Origin: Novosphingobium flavum
GTDB lineage: Bacteria; Pseudomonadota; Alphaproteobacteria; Sphingomonadales; Sphingomonadaceae
Assembly: GCF_014230315.1 (NCBI RefSeq)
Contig: NZ_JACLAW010000010.1
Coordinates: 115,270 to 179,269 of the forward strand
Direction: 5' to 3'
DNA: 64,000 bases
In this document: one piece after another, positions 17,924-25,594 of the stretch
How the letters are laid out: each line of letters opens with the position of its first letter
How positions within the stretch are numbered: position 1 is the first letter of the stretch
Notes under the pieces: model-generated
What the model was told of the DNA's origin: nothing
The model's input: only the letters and a program-made list of their open reading frames with translations
Database searches by the model: none
Made by a program: the position numbers and the translations under genes

Positions 17924-20764
17924 ATGCTGCGCCGCCTGATTCCGCTGCTGGCGCTGGGCCTTTCGGCCTGCGCCCAGCTAGCCCCCCACCCGCAATCCGT
18001 CTCCGCTCCGCGCCCGGTCTGGGCGATGGAGGAAAGCGACGTGCCGCTCGATCCGGCCTATCGCGCCGGCCGTCTGGCCAACGGGATGCGTTTCATCATC
18101 CGCCGCAATGCCCTGCCCAAGGGCACGGTTCAGGTGCGGATGGAGATCGAGGCCGGTTCGCTCGACGAGGCCGAGAGCGAACGCGGCTTTGCCCACTTCG
18201 TCGAGCACATGGCCTTCAACGGCTCCACCCGCGTGCCCGAGGGCGAAATGGTCCGCCTGCTCGAGCGCGACGGCCTCGCCTTCGGGGCCGACACCAATGC
18301 CCAGACCAATTTCAACTACACGCTCTACATGCTCGACCTGCCGAAGAACGCGCCCGAGCTGCTCGGCACGGCACTGATGCTGATGCGCGAAACGGCGAGC
18401 GAGCTGACCTTCTCGCCCGAGGCCGTGGCGCGCGAGCGCGGCGTGGTCCTCTCCGAAATGCGCGACCGCAACACCTGGGCCCTGCGCGCGGCGGTGGACG
18501 AGATGGCCTTCACCAATCCCGGCTCGCTCTATTCCCGGCGCCTGCCGATCGGCACGACCGCCACGCTCGAAGGGGCCACGGCGGCCAGCCTCAAGGCCTT
18601 CTGGGCCCGCGAATACGTGCCGGCCAAGACCACCCTCATCGTGGTCGGCGACGTCGATCCTGACCAGGCCGAGGCCGCGATCCGCGAGCGTTTCGAGACC
18701 TGGCGCCCGACCGCTGCGCCCGCGCAGCCCGATGCGGGCCCGGTCCTGCCCCATGACCAGAACCGCACCGGAATCTACACCGATCCCGCCCTGTCCGAGC
18801 GGGTCACCGCCGCCCGCAACGGCAAGTGGCTGGACGAGCGCGACACGGTGGCCAACCGGCGCGAGGGGATGCTGCGCCAGATCGGCTACGACGTCATCAA
18901 CCGCCGCCTCCAGCGCCTCTCGCGCGAGCCGGACGCCCCGTTCCGCGCGGCCAATCTCGCCACCGGCGACGTGTTCCGCTCGGGCCGCACCACGACCCTG
19001 TCGGTCGACACGATCGACGGCGGCTGGCAGCGCGGCCTGCTTGCGGCGGGGCGCGAATACCGCCGCGCGCTGGACTATGGCTTCACCGCGCAGGAAGTGG
19101 CCGAGCAGGTCGCCATCGTCCGCGCCGCCCACCGCAATGCCGCCGGCGGCGCCGCCACCCGCTCCAACGCCGCGCTGATGGCCGGGGCCATCGCCCTGGT
19201 CCGCGACGACCGCGTGCCCGCGACGCCCGCATCCTCGCTGCAACGGCTCGAGGCATTCATCCCGCAGATCACCCCGGTCACCGTGCTCGCCGCGCTCAAA
19301 CGCGAACTGGTGTCGCTCGACGATCCGCTGCTGCGCTTTGCCGGGCGTACCGCGCCCCCCGGCGGCGCCAAGGCGATCCGCGCCGCCTGGGCCGAGGCGA
19401 TGAAAGGCCGCCTCGTCCGCACCGACAGCGCGGCGACCAGCGATTTCGCCTATGCCCACTTCGGCGATCCCGGCCGCATCGTGGCCGACAGCCGCGAGGC
19501 CGCGCTCGGCATCCGCGAGGTCCGCTTCGCCAACGGCGTGCGGCTCAACCTCAAGCGCACCGATCTCGAACAGGACCGCGTCCTCGTCCAGCTCTCGCTC
19601 GACGGGGGCGACATGCTGGCGACGAAGGCCAACCCGCTGGCCACCGACATGGTCTCCGCGCTCGGGGCCGGGGGCCTCGGCCAGCACAGCCAGGACCAGC
19701 TCCAGTCGATCCTTGCCGGGCGCACGGTCGGCTTCAACCTCTCCTCCTCGCCCGAGACGTTCAACGCCGTCTCGCTGACCACCCCGGCCGACCTCGCGCT
19801 CCAGCTCCAGCTGATGGCCGCCTATCTTACCGATCCCGGCTACCGGCCCGAGGGCGAGGTGATCTACCGCCAGAACGTCAACGCCTTCTTCCTGCGCAAG
19901 GACGCCACGCCGGCCTCGGCGCTGGGCTCGGCGATCGGCGGGATCCTGGCCGACCGCGACCCGCGCTTCACCTTCCAGTCGGCGGAAGACTACCGCGCCC
20001 TCACCTTCCAGAAGCTGCGCCGCGACATTTCCGACCGGCTGGCCCACGGCGCGATCGAGATCGGCATGGTCGGCGACATCGACGAGGGCAAGGCAATCGA
20101 GCTGGTCGCCAGCACCTTCGGCGCCCTGCCCGCGCGGGAGCCGGCCTTCCGCCCCTATCCCGAGCAGCGCCAGCGCCCCTTCACGGCCGACCGCGCCCGC
20201 CGCGTGGTGCGCCACACCGGGGCGGCGGACCAGGCCATCGTGCGGATCACCTGGCCGACCCGCGACGGCGAGGACCCGGCCGAGGCGCTGAAACTGGAAC
20301 TGCTCGAAAAGGTCATGCGGATCGAGCTGATCGACACCATCCGCGAAAAGCTCGGCAAGTCCTACGGCCCCTCGGCCGAGAGCGAAACCAGCCGCACCTG
20401 GCGCGGCTATGGCACCTTCACCGCCTCGGCCTCGGTCAATGTCGCCGATGTCGCCGCCACCCGCGCCGCCATTGCCGAAACCGTGGCCGAACTGCGCGGC
20501 CGCCCGGTCAGTGACGATACGATCCAGCGCGCCCGCCAGCCGATGCTCGAGGGGCTGGCCAATGCGCTCAAGACCAATCGCGGCTGGCTCACCCTGGTCG
20601 ACCGCGCGCAGACCGAGCCCGACCGGATCGAGCGCCTGCTCACCGCCGCCGACCGCCTGAAGGCCCTCTCCGCCGCCGACGTCCGGGCCATGGCGCTGAA
20701 ATACCTGACCCCGGCCGGCGGGCTGGAGATCGACGTCCTGCCCACCGGCGCGGCGGCGCCCTGA
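17924..20764 (+). CDS. M16-family zinc metallopeptidase, lipoprotein
   Basis: A 946-aa pitrilysin-type peptidase. The ATG at 17924 opens a lipoprotein signal (MLRRLIPLLALGLSAC, lipobox LSAC), so the protein is probably anchored in the outer membrane facing the periplasm; the in-frame TTG at 17888 is not needed. The inverted zinc motif HFVEH lies about 90-94, with the distal Glu in ARERGVVLSEMRDR. A second M16-like, presumably inactive, repeat fills the C-terminal half, as in two-domain family members. It follows purC by 43 nt. Confidence 0.92.
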   Translation: MLRRLIPLLALGLSACAQLAPHPQSVSAPRPVWAMEESDVPLDPAYRAGRLANGMRFIIRRNALPKGTVQVRMEIEAGSLDEAESERGFAHFVEHMAFNGSTRVPEGEMVRLLERDGLAFGADTNAQTNFNYTLYMLDLPKNAPELLGTALMLMRETASELTFSPEAVARERGVVLSEMRDRNTWALRAAVDEMAFTNPGSLYSRRLPIGTTATLEGATAASLKAFWAREYVPAKTTLIVVGDVDPDQAEAAIRERFETWRPTAAPAQPDAGPVLPHDQNRTGIYTDPALSERVTAARNGKWLDERDTVANRREGMLRQIGYDVINRRLQRLSREPDAPFRAANLATGDVFRSGRTTTLSVDTIDGGWQRGLLAAGREYRRALDYGFTAQEVAEQVAIVRAAHRNAAGGAATRSNAALMAGAIALVRDDRVPATPASSLQRLEAFIPQITPVTVLAALKRELVSLDDPLLRFAGRTAPPGGAKAIRAAWAEAMKGRLVRTDSAATSDFAYAHFGDPGRIVADSREAALGIREVRFANGVRLNLKRTDLEQDRVLVQLSLDGGDMLATKANPLATDMVSALGAGGLGQHSQDQLQSILAGRTVGFNLSSSPETFNAVSLTTPADLALQLQLMAAYLTDPGYRPEGEVIYRQNVNAFFLRKDATPASALGSAIGGILADRDPRFTFQSAEDYRALTFQKLRRDISDRLAHGAIEIGMVGDIDEGKAIELVASTFGALPAREPAFRPYPEQRQRPFTADRARRVVRHTGAADQAIVRITWPTRDGEDPAEALKLELLEKVMRIELIDTIREKLGKSYGPSAESETSRTWRGYGTFTASASVNVADVAATRAAIAETVAELRGRPVSDDTIQRARQPMLEGLANALKTNRGWLTLVDRAQTEPDRIERLLTAADRLKALSAADVRAMALKYLTPAGGLEIDVLPTGAAAP

Positions 20765-20794
20765 AGGGCGCGCCCCCTCCCGGCCACAAAGAAA

Positions 20795-20822
20795 GGGCGG
20801 GAGGTCCGAAGACCTCCCGCCC
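20795..20822 (-). terminator. Rho-independent terminator between convergent genes
   Basis: A perfect 12-bp stem, GGGCGGGAGGTC with GACCTCCCGCCC. On the minus strand it has a UUCG tetraloop and is followed by TTTCTTTG, so it mainly ends the TonB receptor transcript; it may also stop the M16 peptidase transcript. Confidence 0.85.
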
Positions 20823-20857
20823 CATAGGCTCAGGGTGTAACTGGTGATCCGCGCAGA

Positions 20858-23206
20858 TCAGAAGGCGACGGTCGCCTCGATCCCGTAAGTGCGCGGGGCA
20901 TTGAAGTTGGCATAGTCGCCCAGCGCCGTGTTGGCGGCGCTGCGACGGTAGATGTGGGCCTCGTTGAACAGGTTGCGGGCCCAGGCCGAGACGGTCAGCT
21001 TCTGGCCGGCATTGCTCATCGGGATATCCGCCAGGCTGAGGCGGGCGTTGACGATGAAGCTCTTGTCGCTCTGCACCGCTTCGTTGTCGAAGGTGTACAT
21101 CGGGTCCGAGTAGTTGCCGTCGACGTGGAAGCGCAGGGCCGTGCCCGCGCCGCCCACCGGCAGTTCGTAGTCGATGTTGCCCGAGAGCGCATTCTTCGGG
21201 GTGAAGACGATGTAGACGGTCTGGAACACCGGGTTCAGGCCGGGATTGCCCTGCGAGATGTTGGTCGCTTCCTGGATGGTGTTCTCGGCCGGCGGCACGC
21301 GGGAGTAGGTATAGGCATAGGACAGGCCGAGCGAGAGCCCGGTCACCGGGGTCACCGTGAGGTCGGCCTCGACGCCGCGGATCTTGGTGATGCCCAGCGC
21401 GTTCACCGTGTCCAGCGTGTTGCGGACCTGCCCGTAGGTCGGGCTGCCCACCACGTTGTCGAGCGCGAAGGCGTTGAAGTCGACCTGGCTGTCCTTGCGG
21501 TCCATGATGTAGCCGGCGATGTTGAAGCGCACCTTGCGGTCAAGGAAGGTCGTCTTCAGGCCCACTTCATAGGACTTCACCGATTCCGGCCCGAACGAGC
21601 GGTAGGTCAGCGAGCGCGAGCTGGCGCCGCCGGCGCGGTAGCCGGTGGCATACTTCGCATAGAGGTTCACGTCCGACGAAACGTCGAAGGCCACCACGGC
21701 CAGCGGGTCGAACCGCTGGTTGTCGAGCGCGAAGCTGTAAGGCGTCGCCGCGCCGTTGACCACGAAGAGGCGGCCGTTCTTCTTGTCGTGGGTATAGCGG
21801 CCGCCGGCGGTCAGGTGCAGGATCGGCAGCGGGCTCCAGGTCGCCTGGCCATAGGCGGCATAGCTCTTGGAATAGGCGATGGAGGCGCGGGCCACGGCGG
21901 CGTTCAGGTAGGTCGAGGGATCGACGATCGTGTAGTTCGTCAGCGTCGCGTTCCAGACGTTGCTGTTCGGCGTCTGGGCCCGGTCGTTGGCGCGCTCGTT
22001 GAAGTAGTAGAGGCCGGCCACGTAGTCGACGTCGCCCAGGCTGCCCACGGCCTGGAATTCCTGGCTGAACTGACGCTGGTCGAGGAAGGCGAGGCTGTAG
22101 CGGCTGAAGGCGGTGTTGGCGGCCCAGATCGGGGTGCGGTGCGCGCCGCCCGAATTATCCCACTGCGCGTCGCTCACCGTGCGCCACGAGGTGATCGAGC
22201 GCAGCTCGATGTCGGGCGTAAGCTTGTACTTGACGTTGGCCGAGAAGCCCTGGGTCTTGTCGATGGAGGGCTGCTGCGGCACGCCGATGTCGGCCGTGTC
22301 CATGCGCTGCCCGGTCACCACCACCTGGGCCGGCTTGTTGGCCAGCGCCGCAGGCGTGATCGTCACCAGCTGGCTGTAAAACGGGGTGTTCTCGTCGCGG
22401 CTCTTGTCGAAGGCGAGATCGACGGTCAGGCCGTCGACCGGCTTCCAGCGCGCGGCGATGCGGCCGCCATAGCGGTGATACTGGTTCCACCCGGCCTGCC
22501 CGGCGAGCGGGTTCTTCACGGTCGGGTCCTGGTGCTGGATCACGCCATCGAGCTTGATCGCGATATTGGCAAACTCGGGCAGGTCCAAGTGCAGCTGCCC
22601 GGTGTACGAGCCGTAGTTGCCCACGCCCGCGCTCATCCGGCCGCCGAATTCGCCGGTCGGGGCCTTGACCACCATCGACAGCGCGCCGCCTTCGGTGTTG
22701 CGGCCGAACAGGGTGCCCTGCGGCCCCTTCAGGACTTCGATGCGCTCGAGGTCGAACAGGCTGGCGTTGAGGCCGTGCTGGCGGCCGAGGTAGACGCCGT
22801 CGAGATAGACGCCGACGCCCTGTTCGCGCGCCGGCTGGTTGGCGTCGAGCGGCACGATGCCACGGATGCCGATGGTGAGAGCGGACTGGCGGGCCTCGAA
22901 GGTGGCGACGCGCAGCGAGGGAACGCCGCCGTCGGCCAGGTCGATCAGGCTCTGGACGTGGCGCTTCTTGATGTCTTCGCTGCCCATCACCGAGATCGAG
23001 ATCGGGGTCTTCTGGAGGTTGGTCTCGCGCTTGGTGGCGGTGACGACGATGTCGGTCAGGCCCGAAGTCTCCGCGGCGGCGGCGGCATCGGCCCCCGCAG
23101 CAGCATCGGCTTCGGCAGCCTCCGCTTCGGCGGCGTGAGCCGGCATCGCCACGGCGGCGAGCGCAAGGGCGGCAAGCGAAGCGGAAAGCGTGAACTTGGC
23201 AGTCAT
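20858..23206 (-). CDS. TonB-dependent receptor
   Basis: A 782-aa outer-membrane transporter. It has a signal peptide (ending AMPAHA), a 20-residue Ala/Glu-rich spacer, a TonB box (DIVVTATKRETNLQKTP), a plug with LFDLERIEVLKGPQGTLFGRN and a barrel ending in aromatic Phe (EATVAF). The ligand is unknown. Upstream, in the region shared with a divergent PhoB-like regulator, the minus strand carries three GTCA half-sites spaced exactly 11 nt (23335-23365). This suggests phosphate-starvation control and a possible phosphorus-containing ligand; that is inference. Confidence 0.92.
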   Translation of the reverse strand: MTAKFTLSASLAALALAAVAMPAHAAEAEAAEADAAAGADAAAAAETSGLTDIVVTATKRETNLQKTPISISVMGSEDIKKRHVQSLIDLADGGVPSLRVATFEARQSALTIGIRGIVPLDANQPAREQGVGVYLDGVYLGRQHGLNASLFDLERIEVLKGPQGTLFGRNTEGGALSMVVKAPTGEFGGRMSAGVGNYGSYTGQLHLDLPEFANIAIKLDGVIQHQDPTVKNPLAGQAGWNQYHRYGGRIAARWKPVDGLTVDLAFDKSRDENTPFYSQLVTITPAALANKPAQVVVTGQRMDTADIGVPQQPSIDKTQGFSANVKYKLTPDIELRSITSWRTVSDAQWDNSGGAHRTPIWAANTAFSRYSLAFLDQRQFSQEFQAVGSLGDVDYVAGLYYFNERANDRAQTPNSNVWNATLTNYTIVDPSTYLNAAVARASIAYSKSYAAYGQATWSPLPILHLTAGGRYTHDKKNGRLFVVNGAATPYSFALDNQRFDPLAVVAFDVSSDVNLYAKYATGYRAGGASSRSLTYRSFGPESVKSYEVGLKTTFLDRKVRFNIAGYIMDRKDSQVDFNAFALDNVVGSPTYGQVRNTLDTVNALGITKIRGVEADLTVTPVTGLSLGLSYAYTYSRVPPAENTIQEATNISQGNPGLNPVFQTVYIVFTPKNALSGNIDYELPVGGAGTALRFHVDGNYSDPMYTFDNEAVQSDKSFIVNARLSLADIPMSNAGQKLTVSAWARNLFNEAHIYRRSAANTALGDYANFNAPRTYGIEATVAF

Positions 23207-23334
23207 GTCAAAATCCCCCTGGGGGTTCGTGTCTCAACAACCGGGGGAGAAAACCCTCATGGCCTCCGACTCATCGGCGCGCCCCCTCGGCGTCGCCCAA
23301 CTAGGGGTCCAACATTTCACTTCGGAGACGGGGC

Positions 23335-23365
23335 GATGACAGTTGGATGACTCTTTTCTGACACT
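23335..23365 (-). promoter_or_regulatory. Pho-box-like array facing the TonB receptor
   Basis: On the minus strand, three GTCA cores lie 11 nt apart (plus-strand TGAC at 23337, 23348 and 23359), as GTGTCAGAAAA, GAGTCATCCAA and CTGTCATCGCC. This is the period and core of PhoB binding sites (direct CTGTCAT-type repeats every 11 bp). It lies about 130 nt upstream of the receptor start. Confidence 0.65.
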
Positions 23366-23381
23366 GATTTTCTTCACATTT

Positions 23382-23414
23382 CTGTCACACAAGCGTCATC
23401 AAGCCGTCATCTGC
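23382..23414 (+). promoter_or_regulatory. Pho-box-like array facing the response regulator
   Basis: Three tandem 11-bp units on the plus strand: CTGTCACACAA, GCGTCATCAAG, CCGTCATCTGC, with GTCA at 23384, 23395 and 23406. It mirrors the array at 23335-23365 and lies about 50 nt upstream of the likely regulator start. Confidence 0.65.
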
Positions 23415-23462
23415 CGGCGCCACCATCGCATGACTTTCCTGCCGCCTCGGGCGGTGATCTCC

Positions 23463-24179
23463 ATGCTTGTGAAGATGGCTGAACCTGTGACGATCCTGTT
23501 GACCAGCACCGACCCGGCGCTCGTCGCGAGCCTCAACAAGCTGCGGCCCGACCTCGCTGTCGTCGTGGCCGCGGATGCATCCTCGGCCAGCGCCCTGCCC
23601 GCCAATGGCTCGACCTTCGCCTTCATCGACTGGCTGCTGCCCGATCTCTCCGGGCTCGAGCTATGCCGGATGCTCCGCAACAACGCGGCCACCCGCGCCG
23701 CGCACCTGACGATGGTGCTGGAAAGCCACGATGCCGAGGTCCGGCGCCGCGCGCTCACCGCCGGGGCGGACGATTATATCGTCGGCCCGCTCTCGGCCGA
23801 GGTGCTGATCGGCCGGATCGATGCCGCCGGCCACGCCTCGGCCTTGCCCGATGCGCCGCGCGGTGCGGGCGGCAGCCGCCTGCGCCACGGCGAGCTGGTG
23901 ATCGACCTTGCCGCCTTCCAGGTCCGCTTTCAGGGCCGCCTGATTGCGCTGCGGCCGAGCGAGCTGCGCCTGCTCGCCCATTTCGTCGAATTTCCCGACC
24001 AGGTGTTCACCCGCGAAAACCTGATCCGCCGCCTCTCGCGCGAGGGAGAGACGATCGACGAACGCACGGTCGATGTCTGGATCGGCCGCCTGCGCCGTGC
24101 CCTGCGCGCACAGGGCGTGCCCGATCCGCTGCGCACGGTGCGCTCGCTCGGCTACGTGCTCGACAGTCCGATCGCCTGA
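23463..24179 (+). CDS. PhoB/OmpR-family response regulator with atypical receiver
   Basis: A 238-aa regulator with a receiver domain and a C-terminal winged helix (LRPSELRLLAHFVEFPDQVFTRENLI, RTVDVWIGRLRRAL, RTVRSLGYVLD). The phospho-acceptor Asp is kept (FIDWLLPDLSG). The acidic pair normally at the end of strand 1 is replaced (ILLTSTD in place of ILVVEDE), and the conserved Lys is Gly (DDYIVGP in place of DDYITKP). Phosphorylation by the usual chemistry is therefore doubtful. No sensor kinase lies nearby. The start is taken as ATG 23463; 23475 is a close alternative. The gene is divergent from a TonB receptor, and Pho-box-like repeats lie between them. Confidence 0.85.
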   Translation: MLVKMAEPVTILLTSTDPALVASLNKLRPDLAVVVAADASSASALPANGSTFAFIDWLLPDLSGLELCRMLRNNAATRAAHLTMVLESHDAEVRRRALTAGADDYIVGPLSAEVLIGRIDAAGHASALPDAPRGAGGSRLRHGELVIDLAAFQVRFQGRLIALRPSELRLLAHFVEFPDQVFTRENLIRRLSREGETIDERTVDVWIGRLRRALRAQGVPDPLRTVRSLGYVLDSPIA

Positions 24180-24291
24180 AACGCGCGGCGGCGAAAAGAA
24201 TCGCCTGCAGTTCATGCATTTGGCTTTGCCAGGTGGTTGCCAAAAGGGCTTCGCTGCGCCATCGCCGCCGCAGGAACCGTAGGAGACTGTC

Positions 24292-24423
24292 TTGTCCTCG
24301 CGAAAGCTGATCGCCTATACCCTGATCGCGCTCATGCTGGGCGGCCTCGCCGCCTGGGCCTGGCTCAGCGCGCGCCGCAAGCGGCTGGAGCTGGAGCGCA
24401 ATCACGGCCCCCGACAGGATTGA
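24292..24423 (+). CDS. Small single-pass membrane protein (43 aa)
   Basis: A short open frame starting with TTG at 24292 after a good AGGAG site. The product has one hydrophobic segment (LIAYTLIALMLGGLAAWAWL, residues about 5-24), followed by a strongly basic stretch (SARRKRLELER), giving an N-out or N-in single-pass topology with the tail held by positive charge. It lies between the response regulator and purS. No family is recognised. The ribosome-binding site and the membrane-plus-charge pattern support it as real, but a start other than ATG lowers certainty. Confidence 0.5.
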   Translation: MSSRKLIAYTLIALMLGGLAAWAWLSARRKRLELERNHGPRQD

Positions 24424-24544
24424 GCCGGGAGCGGGCGCGCGCTCGTTTCCGACCGCCCCTTGGCACTTGCCCCTTGGCTGACATGAGGGCATAGGCCGCG
24501 GCGAGTCCCGCCCTGCTCGCGGGCCCAAGGTGAAAGGCGTTTCG

Positions 24545-24778
24545 ATGAAGGTCCGCGTCCATGTCAGCCTCAAGAACGGGGTGCTCGATCCGCAAGGCCG
24601 CGCAATCCATCACGCCATCGAAGGCCTCGGCTTCTCGGGCGTGGCCGACGTGCGCGCCGGCCGCCTGTTCGAACTGGAAGTCGAGCCTGGCGTGACCGAC
24701 GCCCAGCTTGAAGACATCGCCTCCAAGCTCCTCGCCAACATGGTGATCGAGAACTACCGGATCGAAAGGGTCGCCTGA
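24545..24778 (+). CDS. purS: Phosphoribosylformylglycinamidine synthase subunit PurS
   Basis: PurS bridges PurL and PurQ in the FGAM synthase complex of purine synthesis in organisms with the split enzyme. The 77-aa product ([21 protein letters not shown]) has the typical alpha/beta fold signature and full length. The ATG at 24545 is chosen over an upstream in-frame GTG at 24530. Its stop overlaps the purQ start (TGATG), so the two are translationally coupled. Confidence 0.96.
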   Translation: MKVRVHVSLKNGVLDPQGRAIHHAIEGLGFSGVADVRAGRLFELEVEPGVTDAQLEDIASKLLANMVIENYRIERVA

Positions 24779-25455
24779 TGGCTTTCCGCTCCGCCGTCAT
24801 CACCTTCCCCGGCTCCAACTGCGACCGGGACATGGCCGATGCGCTGGAGAAGATCTCCGGCAGCAAGCCCGCCAGCGTCTGGCACCGCGATGCCGACCTG
24901 CCCGAAGGGCTCGATTTCATCGCCCTGCCCGGCGGCTTCTCCTATGGCGACTATCTGCGCTCCGGCGCCATGGCCGCCCGCTCGCCGATCATGCAGGCGG
25001 TGGTTGCCGCCGCCGGCCGGGGCGTTCCGGTGCTCGGCGTGTGCAATGGCTTCCAGGTCCTGACCGAGGCCGGCCTGCTCCCCGGCGCGCTGATGCGCAA
25101 TGCCGGCATCCGCTTCGTCTGCCGCGAGGTCATGCTCACGGTCGAGAACAGCCAGAGCCTGTTCACCGCCGGCTACGAGACCGGCCAGCAGATCCGCGTT
25201 CCCGTCGCGCACCATGACGGCAACTACTTCGCCGACGCCGCGACGCTCGACCGGCTCGAGGGCGAAGGCCGCGTCGCCTTCCGCTACGCCGAAGAGGTCA
25301 ACGGCTCGGCCCGCGACATTGCCGGCGTCCTGAACGAAGGCGGCAACGTGCTCGGCATGATGCCCCACCCCGAACGCGCGATCGAAAAGGCCCACGGCGG
25401 CACCGACGGCCGCGCCCTGTTCGAATCGGCGATCAAGGCCCTCGTCGGAGCCTGA
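24778..25455 (+). CDS. purQ: Phosphoribosylformylglycinamidine synthase, glutaminase subunit
   Basis: PurQ is the class I glutamine amidotransferase that supplies ammonia to PurL. The 225-aa product starts with [13 protein letters not shown]. It has the nucleophile Cys in GVCNGFQ (about residue 86), the [11 protein letters not shown] oxyanion region and the His-Glu of MMPHPERA. It overlaps purS by one base. PurL is not in the window. A 33-bp perfect inverted repeat follows the stop. Confidence 0.97.
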   Translation: MAFRSAVITFPGSNCDRDMADALEKISGSKPASVWHRDADLPEGLDFIALPGGFSYGDYLRSGAMAARSPIMQAVVAAAGRGVPVLGVCNGFQVLTEAGLLPGALMRNAGIRFVCREVMLTVENSQSLFTAGYETGQQIRVPVAHHDGNYFADAATLDRLEGEGRVAFRYAEEVNGSARDIAGVLNEGGNVLGMMPHPERAIEKAHGGTDGRALFESAIKALVGA

Positions 25456-25462
25456 CACTCCT

Positions 25463-25538
25463 CGTCATTGCGAGCGCAGCGAAGCAATCCAGGGCGGCGC
25501 GTGAGGCCCTGGATTGCTTCGCTGCGCTCGCAATGACG
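25463..25538. repeat. Extragenic palindrome with 33-bp perfect stem
   Basis: CGTCATTGCGAGCGCAGCGA...CCAGGGC (25463-25495) and its exact reverse complement (25506-25538) flank a 10-nt loop. It lies between the convergent purQ and GGDEF-EAL genes. A related, less perfect copy sharing CGTCATTGCGAG and GCAATCCAGGGC is at 58376-58470. It belongs to the REP/BIME class and may also act as a bidirectional terminator. Confidence 0.85.
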
Positions 25539-25555
25539 AAAGCCCGCACCGGCCC

Positions 25556-25594
25556 GCAAGCCCTTCGCGGAGGCGAAGGGCGCACCCAACAAAT
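25556..25594. repeat. Short hairpin module, copy A
   Basis: A 39-nt unit: GCAAGCCCTTCGC-loop-GCGAAGGGC followed by GCACCCAACAAAT, with a 9-bp stem (25560-25568 with 25573-25581). The copy at 36156-36194 matches except in the loop and at paired stem positions. Both abut the stop codon of a minus-strand gene. Confidence 0.75.

Noticed and set aside
17978..20215. 745-aa minus-strand frame opposite the M16 peptidase
   Set aside because: Antisense shadow of a clear zinc peptidase; composition is His/Arg/Gly-biased and no start signal is seen.
20954..23350. 798-aa plus-strand frame opposite the second TonB receptor
   Set aside because: Antisense to a well-supported receptor; no recognisable domain, and it would run through the Pho-like arrays.
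24185..24271. Long-range stem GCGGCGGCGA/TCGCCGCCGC after the response regulator
   Set aside because: Ten complementary bases 67 nt apart are expected by chance in GC-rich DNA; the intervening sequence shows no further pairing.
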